Source of the DNA: Methanoculleus formosensis
GTDB lineage: Archaea; Halobacteriota; Methanomicrobia; Methanomicrobiales; Methanoculleaceae
NCBI RefSeq assembly: GCF_025384765.1
Contig: NZ_VHLL01000003.1
Coordinates: 1-64,000 of the forward strand
Direction: 5' to 3'
DNA length: 64,000 nt
Both the position numbers and the translations under genes were made by a program. The notes beneath the pieces were generated by a model. That model saw nothing but the letters and a program-made list of their open reading frames with translations. It was not told the origin of the DNA and searched no databases. Below, piece by piece: positions 16,725 through 24,811 of the stretch (position 1 is the stretch's first letter; the number at the start of each line of letters is the position of its first letter).

Positions 16725-18539
16725 ATGAATACAAAATACAGTGTTCTGGAGAAATACTTCGGCTACACGTCGTTCCTTCCCCACCAGGAGGAGATCGTCG
16801 ACGCCGTCCTCAGCGGCCGCGACGTCCTCGCCGTCATGGCAACCGGGGGCGGTAAGTCTCTCTGCTACCAGCTCCCCGCTCTCGTCTTCGGCGGACTTAC
16901 GGTCGTCGTCTCGCCGCTCATCGCCCTGATGAAAGACCAGGTCGACAGCCTCCGGGCAAACGGCATTCCAGCCGCGACGATCAACAGTTCGCTCGGGTAC
17001 GGGGAGCAGAAGATCGTCGAGCGGGTGATCCTCGAAGGCCGCATCCGGATCCTCTACGTTTCGCCGGAGCGGGCGGTGCAGCCGTTCTTCCTCTCGCTCA
17101 TCGCAAAAGCGGACGTCCGGCTCATCGCCATCGACGAGGCGCACTGCATCTCCATGTGGGGGCACAACTTCCGCCCCGAATACCGCCGGCTCCGGATGCT
17201 CAAAGAGCGGTTCCCCGCCGTCCCCGTCATCGCCCTGACCGCGACCGCCATCCCCGCCGTCCAGAACGACATCGCGGTCGAACTCGCTCTCTCGAACCCG
17301 GTCAGATTCGTCGGGAGTTTCAACCGCAAAAACCTCACCTACCGGGTGGTGCCGAAGGCCCGCTACTTCCCGAGACTGGTCGCGTATCTCACCGAACACC
17401 CGAACGATGCCGGGATCATATACTGCTTCTCCCAGAAGGCGACGGAGGAACTCGCAAAGAAACTGCAGGATAAGGGGTTCTCGGCGCTGCCCTATCACGC
17501 CGGCCTCCCGGACAGCGTCCGCGCGGAGCACCAGGAGGCCTTCTCCCGCGGCGACGTCGCGATCATCTGCGCCACCGTCGCCTTCGGCATGGGCATCGAC
17601 AAACCGGACGTGCGGTTCGTCATCCACACCGACCTCCCGAAGGATATCGAGTCCTACTACCAGGAGACCGGCAGAGCAGGGAGGGACGGAGAGCCGGGCG
17701 ACTGTATCCTCTTCTATTCCCGCGGCGACTACGGCACGATCCGGTACATCATCGAGAAGGAATGCACCGATGCGACGCAGAAAGACGTTGCCTACCGGAA
17801 AGTCGGGATGATGCTCGACTACTGCGAGACCACCGGGTGCCGGAGGAAGTTCCTGCTCGCCTACTTCGGCGAGTCCTACCCGGAAGAGCGGTGCGGCGGG
17901 TGCGACCGGTGTGAGACGCCGGTGAAGGTCTTCGACGGGACAGAGGCCGCGTCACTGGTCATCACCTGCGTCCACGAGACCGGAGAACAGTTCGGCGCAT
18001 CCTACATCGCCGACGTGCTCACCGGCTCGAAGAGCAATAGGATCCGCGAGAACGGGCACGACCGTATTCCGGCTTACGGCTCCGGCAGGGGGTACACCCG
18101 CGATCAGTGGCTGCTCTTCATCCAGGAGATGGTCGGGAAGGGGTTCGTCACGTCGACCGGCGGCCGGTACCCCGTCCTCGTCTCGAACGACCGGAGCCGG
18201 GCTGTGCTCGCGGGGGAGATCGCGGTGCCGCTCGCAGAGCCGCGTCCAGATGGCGTCGTCGCGGCACGGGTCGAGAACGACTACGACGAGGCCCTCTTCC
18301 TCCGGCTCCGGCAACTCCGGAAAGTCGTCGCCGACCTTGATCGAGTGCCGCCGTTCGTCGTCTTCCACGATAGAACCCTCAAGGAGATGGCAACGTCTTA
18401 TCCGGGAACCGGCGTAGCCCTCCTCGGGATCTACGGCGTCAGCGAGGCGAAACTGAAACGTTACGGCAGGAGGTTCCTCGACGCCATCGAGAAGCACTGC
18501 GCCGAACACGGGATCGGGCCGGAGCAGCGGAGCGGGTGA
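16725..18539 (+). CDS. recQ: RecQ-family ATP-dependent DNA helicase
   Basis: A 3'-5' helicase of 604 residues. Walker A is ATGGGKSLCYQLPA (about 41-54) and the DEAH box is AIDEAHCISMWGHNFRPEY (about 131-149, RecQ signature). The helicase C motifs include YCFSQKATEEL, ATVAFGMGIDKPDVR and QETGRAGRDG. A zinc-binding subdomain (CRRKFLLAYFGE, CGGCDRC), a winged helix and a C-terminal HRDC domain (about 525-595) complete a full-length RecQ. It would act in repair and replication-fork processing. It appears monocistronic. Confidence 0.95.
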   Translation: MNTKYSVLEKYFGYTSFLPHQEEIVDAVLSGRDVLAVMATGGGKSLCYQLPALVFGGLTVVVSPLIALMKDQVDSLRANGIPAATINSSLGYGEQKIVERVILEGRIRILYVSPERAVQPFFLSLIAKADVRLIAIDEAHCISMWGHNFRPEYRRLRMLKERFPAVPVIALTATAIPAVQNDIAVELALSNPVRFVGSFNRKNLTYRVVPKARYFPRLVAYLTEHPNDAGIIYCFSQKATEELAKKLQDKGFSALPYHAGLPDSVRAEHQEAFSRGDVAIICATVAFGMGIDKPDVRFVIHTDLPKDIESYYQETGRAGRDGEPGDCILFYSRGDYGTIRYIIEKECTDATQKDVAYRKVGMMLDYCETTGCRRKFLLAYFGESYPEERCGGCDRCETPVKVFDGTEAASLVITCVHETGEQFGASYIADVLTGSKSNRIRENGHDRIPAYGSGRGYTRDQWLLFIQEMVGKGFVTSTGGRYPVLVSNDRSRAVLAGEIAVPLAEPRPDGVVAARVENDYDEALFLRLRQLRKVVADLDRVPPFVVFHDRTLKEMATSYPGTGVALLGIYGVSEAKLKRYGRRFLDAIEKHCAEHGIGPEQRSG

Positions 18540-18623
18540 CCCCCATCCTACGTAAACACCATAAAACTATCCAGAGCTCGATGTATTAATGAACAAGGAG
18601 TGTTAAATTCATGTACAGGGCAT

Positions 18624-19592
18624 ATGCGGCTCATTTCATGGAACGTGGATCTCTTCCGCTCCGGTCTTAAGAGCGTGGAGAAGAAAGTCGAAGCTATCTG
18701 CCAGCACTCGCCTGATATCGTCGCATTCCAGGAGGTGACTGACCGGACCCTGCCGCTCTTCCGAGAAGAGCTGGAGAAGTACGGGCTGTTCCACTCCGTC
18801 GACAGCCTTGCGCTGGTGGAGATCGCACGGGTGGCCTACATGGCCGAGCGGCTGAACGATCTCCGTGCACGGGGCACAAACGACCCATTTCAGTTCGCGT
18901 ACAGCGTCTCCCGGCTCTCCGAGCAGTACTCGCCTCCAGGTGAGGCAAAGGATGTCGGGTGCCTGATCGCGAGCAGGTATCCTCTCGCGCCGCTAAACCC
19001 GCTCGACTTCGATATCCCATGGAGACAGCGGGTAGTCTCTGCCGTCGTCAGCGCACCGGCCGGCGAATTCGAGGTCCACAACGTCCATGTGCCGTCGGCC
19101 ATAGGAAACAGGAGGAATGAGATCGTCAAGGCCGAGACGCTGGTCGGGATCTACCGGCACCTCGCCGTTCATTCGGCACGGCCGCGGATCCTCTGCGGCG
19201 ACCTCCACATCCCGGAGGCGGAGCTCCCCGACGGAACGATCGTTCCTTTCTATCAAGATATCTTACCGGACAAAGCCTACACCACCACGATCTCCGAGAG
19301 CGACGAATACCTCGGCCGCCCGAGACGGTGGTGGTACAACGCCGAGATGAACGTCCTCCCCGGTCTCGCGGAGTACGACCTCCCCGACGTCTTCCGGAGA
19401 CTCCACGGCTACCAGGCGAGGGAGTACAGCTGGTGCCCCGACCGCGGACCGGAGGACGTCCCGAAGTGCAAACGCTACGACCACATCTTCGCGTCCGTGC
19501 GCCTCAACCCGACGGCGTGCTGGTACCTCCACGGCCTCCGGGGGCAGGGGTTGAGCGACCACTCCGCCGTCGTGATGGACTTCGAACCGTGA
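18624..19592 (+). CDS. endonuclease/exonuclease/phosphatase (EEP) family protein
   Basis: A metal-dependent EEP fold protein of 322 residues. Visible motifs are ISWNVDLF at the N-terminus, AFQEVTD (metal-binding Glu), VHNVHVPS, CGDLHIPE at the place of the usual GDLN, and the terminal LSDHSAVVMDF. The family includes AP endonucleases, phosphatases and nucleases; the substrate is not evident. The frame is open from a GTG at 18600, but MRLISWN at 18624 fits the family. It follows recQ in the same direction after 84 bases. Confidence 0.8.
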   Translation: MRLISWNVDLFRSGLKSVEKKVEAICQHSPDIVAFQEVTDRTLPLFREELEKYGLFHSVDSLALVEIARVAYMAERLNDLRARGTNDPFQFAYSVSRLSEQYSPPGEAKDVGCLIASRYPLAPLNPLDFDIPWRQRVVSAVVSAPAGEFEVHNVHVPSAIGNRRNEIVKAETLVGIYRHLAVHSARPRILCGDLHIPEAELPDGTIVPFYQDILPDKAYTTTISESDEYLGRPRRWWYNAEMNVLPGLAEYDLPDVFRRLHGYQAREYSWCPDRGPEDVPKCKRYDHIFASVRLNPTACWYLHGLRGQGLSDHSAVVMDFEP

Positions 19593-19616
19593 TCCCCTCC
19601 TTAAATCGTGGCTCTG

Positions 19617-20378
19617 CTAACTCGGTTTTGCTGAAATCCCGTTCCGGACTTGCCGATTGAGCTCCGCAAGCGTTCTGAGCGATTCGTAGCCGCTCAAACT
19701 GATGCAGTACTCCCCTCGGTCTCCGCGCTGGCGGATCAGGTCGACCTCCAGGAGTTTTTCCAGGTGGAAGAGGAGGTTTCCCCCGCGCAGACCGGTGATC
19801 TTTGCGAGATCCGAGAACGACCTTCCTTCTCGATAAAGCGCCTTGAGGATCCGGACCCGGTGAGGGCTGCTCAGGGGGTAACAGATCCTGTCCGCGAGGC
19901 TCTCCGGCGAGAGATCATCGATGCCACGCTCTCCCTCCTGCTCATCCCGATTGCCGTGGATCGACTCGATCAGCCGGAGTTGGCGGTCAAGCTGCCTGCC
20001 TGCCTCTCGAAAACAGGGGGTGCAGTGGTCGGTCGGGGCGTTGTGCTGCAGAACCGCGAGCCGTTCCCTGGCCGCGCTGACGGCTTCGAGCGGAACCTCT
20101 CCGGTCTTCAGGTGCTCGATCGTGCTCTCGAAAAGGGCAGCAAAAGCAGCCTTACACTGTTCCGCCAGAGGACAACCCGAAACCTCTCGGTCGATCAGGT
20201 CGCTTGCGGTCTCGATATGTCCGCGCACGGCGGCTTCGGCGCACTGCCGCCGGAACTCGGAGAAGAGTTGGTCCACCTTCCGGCCGTCTGGAACGGCGTA
20301 CCGCCGGATTTCAGCCCGGAGCTCTGCAACCTCATGCCGGAGCGCAGCGAATTCCGAATCATCGGTTGGTATTCTCAT
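19617..20378 (-). CDS. winged-helix transcription regulator with cysteine-containing sensor part
   Basis: The protein has 253 residues. The C-terminal 85 residues form an ArsR-like winged helix (PLSSPHRVRILKALYREGRSF, SDLAKITGLRGGNLLFHLEKLLEVDLI in pieces). The N-terminal 160 residues are helical and contain two pairs of cysteines, GCPLAEQC near 69 and HCTPCF near 119, which could bind a metal or Fe-S cluster or form disulfides. It is divergent from an FMN-binding protein gene with 133 bases between, a typical layout for a regulator and its target. Regulation of that gene is inference. Confidence 0.75.
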   Translation of the reverse strand: MRIPTDDSEFAALRHEVAELRAEIRRYAVPDGRKVDQLFSEFRRQCAEAAVRGHIETASDLIDREVSGCPLAEQCKAAFAALFESTIEHLKTGEVPLEAVSAARERLAVLQHNAPTDHCTPCFREAGRQLDRQLRLIESIHGNRDEQEGERGIDDLSPESLADRICYPLSSPHRVRILKALYREGRSFSDLAKITGLRGGNLLFHLEKLLEVDLIRQRGDRGEYCISLSGYESLRTLAELNRQVRNGISAKPS

Positions 20379-20469
20379 GGTCTCTCACGTCTCTGCGACG
20401 GGGCGGCGCGGCACGCCGGGTCAGGGTTCTGTAGCGTCGCCGTTACAACTACAGTTTTCTGACAAATTA

Positions 20470-20480
20470 CTATATAAATA
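20470..20480 (+). promoter_or_regulatory. TATA box for the FMN-binding protein gene
   Basis: CTATATAAATA precedes the ATG at 20512 by about 35 bases and predicts transcription start near 20501. The ribosome-binding GGTGAAA lies between. The divergent regulator starts 92 bases away. Confidence 0.6.
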
Positions 20481-20511
20481 TGTAGTTCAGAGAATGTATT
20501 GGTGAAAAACG

Positions 20512-20916
20512 ATGGTTGCACTTACTGAAGAGATGAAGACGGCGTTTCGGACGATGAAGGCCTTCCCGGTCGCCACGGCCTCGAAGGAAGGCTGGCCGAA
20601 CGTGGTGCCGATCGGGTTCGTCGAGATCGTCGACGACGAGACGATCTGGATAGCGGACAACTTCATGAAGAAGACGCTTGCAAATATCCAGGAGAACCCG
20701 AAGGTCTCCATCTACGTCTGGGGACCCGAGACGAAGGGCTGCTTCCAGGTCAAGGGCGACGTCGAGATTCGGTCGAGCGGTCCGGAGTTTGAGAAGATGC
20801 AGTTTACCGTCCGGTCGAAGATGGCGAAAGCACCGGCAAAGAACCTCCTCATCGTGAAGATCCGGGAAGTTTACGAGTGCACGCCCGGACCGAAGGCAGG
20901 GGAGAAGATCCTCTAA
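20512..20916 (+). CDS. pyridoxamine 5'-phosphate oxidase-like flavin-binding protein
   Basis: A compact split-barrel protein of 134 residues: KAFPVATASKEGWPNVVPIGF, then DDETIWIADNFMKKTLANI in the region expected to hold the flavin phosphate, then KVSIYVW. The full length matches short archaeal FMN-binding proteins. The substrate is unknown. A T7 tract right after the stop (20919-20925) is a likely terminator. It is distinct from the 158-residue relative at 7316-7792. Confidence 0.8.
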   Translation: MVALTEEMKTAFRTMKAFPVATASKEGWPNVVPIGFVEIVDDETIWIADNFMKKTLANIQENPKVSIYVWGPETKGCFQVKGDVEIRSSGPEFEKMQFTVRSKMAKAPAKNLLIVKIREVYECTPGPKAGEKIL

Positions 20917-21352
20917 CTTTTTTTGAGAAGCCCCGCGGGATCTGCCGTGGGTAACTCCTACGACCCTCTCCCGGTTTCCCTTGTGCCGCAGGCGACTACC
21001 CATCCACAGATTTCCGTTGACTATCGCCACTGGGGGAGGCGGCTCGCGGGGAGGGGGAACATCCCCCTCCTCTGTCTCCACTCCTAAACTGATGTCTACA
21101 ACCCCCACCCCACCCGGCCTTCGGCCTCCTCCCCCGCCCCTTTGGGGCGGGGGCAGTGCATGGCGATATCCCCATGATCCACTGTACGGGACTTTTCACG
21201 AACCCAAACGGTTCTGGCGATCACCTAAAGAGGCCAGGATCAACCAACCATCTTCCATACGTTCGCGCCGCCTCACAGAGGGGACTGCCTTCCGGGTTCT
21301 AAACTATTTTCCCGCGCCGGGGCCAACGCTTCCTTCCGGATGTGACAGAAGA
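20917..21352. other. intergenic region with terminator tract and repeat copy C
   Basis: It begins with the T7 tract after the FMN gene and then carries repeat copy C (21022-21168). It ends with about 180 bases in which I see no gene. A long open frame crosses the region (from 20981) only because it is in phase with the flavoprotein gene. Confidence 0.55.
21022..21168 (+). repeat. GC-rich palindromic element, copy C
   Basis: This copy is 147 bp and has the clearest boundaries: TATCGCCA (21022-21029) and TGGCGATA (21161-21168) form a perfect 8-bp terminal inverted repeat. Inside are a GAGGGGG / CCCCCTC stem with loop AACAT and a CCCCCGCCCC / GGGGCGGGGG stem with loop TTT. The loops differ from copies B and D while the stems are kept. 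ATCCACTGTACGG follows at 21177-21189 and resembles the reverse complement of the CAGTGGACCGT found 5' of copies B and D. Confidence 0.75.
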
Positions 21353-22027
21353 GTGAAGATAACTGCAGTTGTGGGAAGCCCACGGGGGATGCGGAGCAGG
21401 ACAAGAAAACTAGTGAACTTCGTGCTTGCCGGGGCAGAAGAGGCCGGTGCCGTGGTCGACCTCATCGATCTCGCTGACATGGAGATCGCCCCCTGCACCG
21501 CCTGCGAGAGCTGCAGCCTGGACGGGACGTGCGTCTTTGCCGACGACTTCTCCGCCGCGTACGACCGGATACAGGACGCCGACGGGCTGGTCTTCGCCTC
21601 GCCGGTCTACGTCGACAACGTCAGCGGGCAGATGAAGGTCTTCATCGACCGGCTGGCGGACGCCATGCACTACCAGAACCTCGCCGGGAAGTACGGTTGC
21701 AGCGTCGCGACCACCGGGATCTCGGGAGGCGATGCGGTCACGGGCTACCTGAATCACGTGTTCAACTACCTCGGGGTGACGACGATCGGGGGGATGAGCG
21801 CCGCGCTCGGCAGCGACACGGAGGCGCTCGACCGGGCTGAGGCGGCGGCGCGCGATCTCGGGAAGCAGCTCGCCCTCGCCGTCAGGGACCGGCCGCGCTA
21901 TCCCGATCAGGAGGCCGAGATGGCAGAGAACCGGGAGTACTTCGCCGGGATAGTGCGGGCAAACCGGGACTGGCGGCCAGACGGGTACGAGCGGTGGGTG
22001 CGCGAGGGCTGGATCAGGGAGGAATGA
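21353..22027 (+). CDS. iron-sulfur flavoprotein (NADPH-dependent FMN reductase fold)
   Basis: An Isf-type protein of 224 residues. A flavodoxin-like FMN loop near the N-terminus (VVGSPRGMRSRTRKLV) is followed by the compact cysteine motif CTACESCSLDGTC (spacings 2, 2, 5), which binds [4Fe-4S] in Isf proteins. ASPVYVDNVSGQMK completes the FMN site. Methanogen Isf proteins pass electrons from ferredoxin to oxidants such as O2 or H2O2. The start is taken as GTG at 21353 because KITAVVGSPRG is the family beginning; the frame stays open much further upstream. Repeat copies C and D flank it in the same orientation. Confidence 0.85.
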   Translation: MKITAVVGSPRGMRSRTRKLVNFVLAGAEEAGAVVDLIDLADMEIAPCTACESCSLDGTCVFADDFSAAYDRIQDADGLVFASPVYVDNVSGQMKVFIDRLADAMHYQNLAGKYGCSVATTGISGGDAVTGYLNHVFNYLGVTTIGGMSAALGSDTEALDRAEAAARDLGKQLALAVRDRPRYPDQEAEMAENREYFAGIVRANRDWRPDGYERWVREGWIREE

Positions 22028-22125
22028 AGAGACCGGCAGTCATTAGATCGTCTCGCCGGTACCGTTGGTTCCGGACCGGACACGGGGAGCTGTATCTTGC
22101 CATAGAAGAGCGGAACTACCGGTTC

Positions 22126-22549
22126 TGCTGAAACCGTGTTCCATCTTCATCCTTTCCTGATGAGGTTAACGCTGGGCCCGGCTGTCCCCCAGGATCAACC
22201 TTTTTCCTCGAACAGCCCCATGCAGTGGACCGTGGGAGAATCGCCATTGGGGGTGGGGCTGACGGGGAGGGGGCACGCCCCCTCCCCTGTCTCCACCATA
22301 CAGGGATCAGTCTACAACCCCACCCCGCCCGGCCTCCGGCCTCCTCCCCCGCCCCGAGGGGCGGGGGCAGTCAGGGCGATATGCGACAGGCTGAAGGGTA
22401 GGAGCAGGAGAAGACCGAAGGTCTGGACTTGCGATGGACGGAACGTCCGGAGCACGAGCACCGCTAGATGCGCAGCCCGGTGGAAAGCCGTGCCCCCGAG
22501 TACCCCTGATTGCGGCCATCTAGATCAAACAGGGGGTTCAACAAGGCCG
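22126..22549 (+). repeat. modular repeat unit D (424 bp)
   Basis: It has the same block order as unit B: TGCTGAAACC, GCTGGGCCCGGC, TTTTTCCTCGAAC, CCCCATGCAGTGGACCGTGG, palindromic core, GGTGGAAAGCCGTGC and an AAACAG...GTTCAACAAGGCC tail. An additional segment of about 90 bases (22387-22478) lies between the core and the GGTGGAAAGCC block, with small hairpins such as AGACCGAAGGTCT and GGACGGAACGTCC. A similar GAAGACCGAAGG segment follows copy A. Confidence 0.7.
22240..22381 (+). repeat. GC-rich palindromic element, copy D
   Basis: The left end reads ATCGCCATTGGGGG and the right end GGGCGATAT. Inner stems are GGGGAGGGGGC / GCCCCCTCCCC with loop AC, and CCCCCGCCCC / GGGGCGGGGG with loop GA. Length and order match copies B and C. 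Confidence 0.75.
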
Positions 22550-22586
22550 AACTAACTTTTTTCAACGGTTGGGCGTGAATAATAGA

Positions 22587-22671
22587 CGCCGGGAGGGAGA
22601 TTTGAACTCCCGAGGTGCCAGGCACCAGTGGCTTTCAAGGCCACCGCCTTCCCGGACTAGACTATCCCGGC
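22587..22671 (-). tRNA. tRNA-Ser (anticodon TGA)
   Basis: On the minus strand the 85-base gene begins GCCGGGA and ends TCCCGGC plus discriminator G, giving a perfect 7-bp acceptor stem. The anticodon loop is CTTGAAA within a GTGGC/GCCAC stem, giving TGA. A long variable arm (CTGGTGCCTGGCACC region) marks a class II tRNA as required for serine, and the T arm carries GTTCAAATC. CCA is not encoded. Repeat unit D ends 37 bases beyond its 3' end. Confidence 0.95.
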
Positions 22672-22710
22672 TCGCCTAAACCTATTGGTCGCCGGACAAA
22701 AAAAGGTTGT

Positions 22711-23796
22711 TCATCTCCTGCGCGCGAAGACAACGGCAAGAAGCGCGAGGAGTGCAAGAACAGCAGGGAGCGGCGCGGCCTGTGCAGGGGTGGGGGTCGC
22801 GTCCCCGAAGAGACCAGGCGCGGTCTGGCTCACCCTGACCGAGTCGGCGTTCGAGGCCGAGACCTGCACCGTGCCGCTGTCGTTGTAACTCATGGGGTAG
22901 ACCTTGAGGTAGATCAGACCACCCCGTGCAGCAATCTCCACGGTCTCGGGTTCGAGCATGCCTTTCTCGTTGGCCTTGTAGTGTTTGTTATCCTCATCGA
23001 TGTACTCGACCACCCAGTCGATCCCGGCCGAGGTCACGATCTTCACCACGCCACTTCTGGTGTCGACCTCGAAGTAGGCAGGGGCAGATCGGCCGGCGGG
23101 GGAGCTCGCGGATATCATCGCCTCCGTCGGCGTCGGACCGGGCGTCCCGGTCACCACGAATACAGCGCTGCCGATGTAACCTCTGGTATCAGAGAAGGAG
23201 ACCTCGTACGAGCCTCCGTCGGAGATGGGCACCTCAACAGAGAACGCCCCCTCCTTATTGGTCGCTATGTACTGCGGCCCGTAAACGACAAAGCCATCTC
23301 GTTCGACCCGGACCTGCACGCCCGCGCTACCGAGATCGCCGATTGCACCCCGGAGATCGAGAGTGCCGTCGAGGTCCTGGTTGAGCGGTGAGTGTATCTT
23401 GAGCGACCCCGACCGGTCGACCAGGGTGATCATCCGCTGGGTCGTCGAACTTCCCCCGAAGGTGGAGAGCGTGGGATCGATGATCTCGATCGAATAGTCT
23501 CCCGGTCTAAGACCGTCGGTATCGAACCTCGCGGTGAATGTCCCGTCTTTCTGGACGACGATCTCCACCCTGCCCACCTCGCTCTTCCCGGGCTTGAGAG
23601 CATAGAGGATAACGTCCGTGCTGAACCCGGGTTTGAGCGTGGGGGTGGTGAGCCCCCCGGTGATCGAGGTTCCCGTGACGACGAGCGTGTCACCGACGTA
23701 TACCGTCTGCGGGGCGCTGATTGAGACGTATGCGGCCGATGCCGTACCGACGAGCATCATCGCCGCGATGATCGTCAGCCATGCGATCCTTTTCAT
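22711..23796 (-). CDS. DUF3821-type surface protein with C-terminal membrane anchor
   Basis: A secreted methanogen surface protein of 361 residues. A signal peptide (MKRIAWLTIIAAMMLVGTASA) precedes beta-sandwich modules: VYVGDTLVVTGTS, then an Ig-like segment with DGTFTARFDTDGLRPGDYS. These match DUF3821/S-layer-associated proteins of Methanomicrobiales. The C-terminus has a short Pro/Ala linker, a hydrophobic segment (LPAVLALLALLAVVF) and ARRR, which fits an archaeal sorting or anchoring tail. The ATG at 23796 follows GAGGATG; 13 upstream codons are open but lack a signal peptide. It is divergent from raSEA with only 28 bases between. Confidence 0.8.
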   Translation of the reverse strand: MKRIAWLTIIAAMMLVGTASAAYVSISAPQTVYVGDTLVVTGTSITGGLTTPTLKPGFSTDVILYALKPGKSEVGRVEIVVQKDGTFTARFDTDGLRPGDYSIEIIDPTLSTFGGSSTTQRMITLVDRSGSLKIHSPLNQDLDGTLDLRGAIGDLGSAGVQVRVERDGFVVYGPQYIATNKEGAFSVEVPISDGGSYEVSFSDTRGYIGSAVFVVTGTPGPTPTEAMISASSPAGRSAPAYFEVDTRSGVVKIVTSAGIDWVVEYIDEDNKHYKANEKGMLEPETVEIAARGGLIYLKVYPMSYNDSGTVQVSASNADSVRVSQTAPGLFGDATPTPAQAAPLPAVLALLALLAVVFARRR

Positions 23797-23824
23797 ATCA
23801 TTACATCCTCGAATATGAGGTATA

Positions 23825-24811
23825 ATGGTATCCAAATTAACCGAGAAACCGCTGGCGTCCTGGCGGGGGAAAGACCGCTATGAAGGGCAGATCCTCGATA
23901 CCCTGACGGTAATCTTTCGAAGCGGCGGGTGTTCCTGGAACCGGTGCAGGATGTGCGGCTACCGGCACGAGCGCTACCCTGACCTCTCCGGGGACGAACT
24001 CGCCGAACGGATGATCCGACAGGTCCGCTGGGTGAAAGAGAACTTTCGCGACGAGGACTACCAGGTGCTCAAGATCTTCACGTCGGGGAGTTTCTTCGAC
24101 CCCGGCGAGGTTCCCCCCGCAGTCAGGCGCGCAGTCGCGGAGGCGTTCCGCGGCAAGGTCGTGATCGCCGAGACACGGCCCGAGTACGTCGAGGCCGACG
24201 CCGTCCGCGAGTTCCGGGACGGGATCGATACCGGCGACTGGGACAAACCGCTCCACGTTGCCGTGGGCCTCGAGACCACGAACGATCTCATCAGGGAGCG
24301 GAGCATCGACAAGGGGTTCTCGTATGCCGACTTCCTTCGCGCTACGGAGGCCGCCCACGCCGCCGGCGCAGGCATGAAGGCCTACCTCCTGATGAAACCG
24401 CCGTTCCTGACCGAACGTGAGGCACGCGACGACATGATACGTTCGATCAGGGACGTCGCCCCCGTTGCGGACAGCATCTCCATGAACCTCTGCACCGTCC
24501 AGAGCAGGACCGAGGTCGAACACCTCTGGAAGCAGCACGCATACCGGCCGCCGTACCTCTGGAGCGTCCTCGACGTGCTGATCGCCTCCCCGGTGCATAT
24601 CCTCTGCGACCCCGTCGGCGGCGGACAGATGCGGGGGCCGCACAACTGCGGCAGCTGCGACCGTCCGATCGTGAAGGGGATCGCCGACTACTCGCTCTCC
24701 GGCGACGTCGAACTCCTGCGCGCCCTTGCCGAGACGGAGTGCGGGTGCAGAGAAGAGTGGGAGTTCGTGCTCGATCAGGAAGAGCCGTTCTGTATGCCGC
24801 TCACCCGCTAG
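23825..24811 (+). CDS. raSEA: archaeosine biosynthesis radical SAM protein RaSEA
   Basis: The protein has 328 residues. The radical SAM cluster motif is the atypical C-x4-C-x2-C (CSWNRCRMC, near residue 37) of the TIGR01210 family, followed by FTSGSFFDPGEVP and VVIAETRPEYV. RaSEA works with ArcS to convert preQ0-lysine on G15 of archaeal tRNA to archaeosine; ArcS is not in the window. Late cysteines (CGSCDRP, CGC) are family-typical. It converges on the next gene so tightly that the two stop codons share the palindrome CTAG (24808-24811). Confidence 0.85.
   Translation: MVSKLTEKPLASWRGKDRYEGQILDTLTVIFRSGGCSWNRCRMCGYRHERYPDLSGDELAERMIRQVRWVKENFRDEDYQVLKIFTSGSFFDPGEVPPAVRRAVAEAFRGKVVIAETRPEYVEADAVREFRDGIDTGDWDKPLHVAVGLETTNDLIRERSIDKGFSYADFLRATEAAHAAGAGMKAYLLMKPPFLTEREARDDMIRSIRDVAPVADSISMNLCTVQSRTEVEHLWKQHAYRPPYLWSVLDVLIASPVHILCDPVGGGQMRGPHNCGSCDRPIVKGIADYSLSGDVELLRALAETECGCREEWEFVLDQEEPFCMPLTR

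Larger units (their letters stand above)
22028..22586. other. intergenic region carrying repeat unit D
   Basis: After the flavoprotein gene come about 100 bases without features, then repeat unit D (22126-22549), ending shortly before the 3' end of tRNA-Ser on the opposite strand. No gene is seen. Confidence 0.55.
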
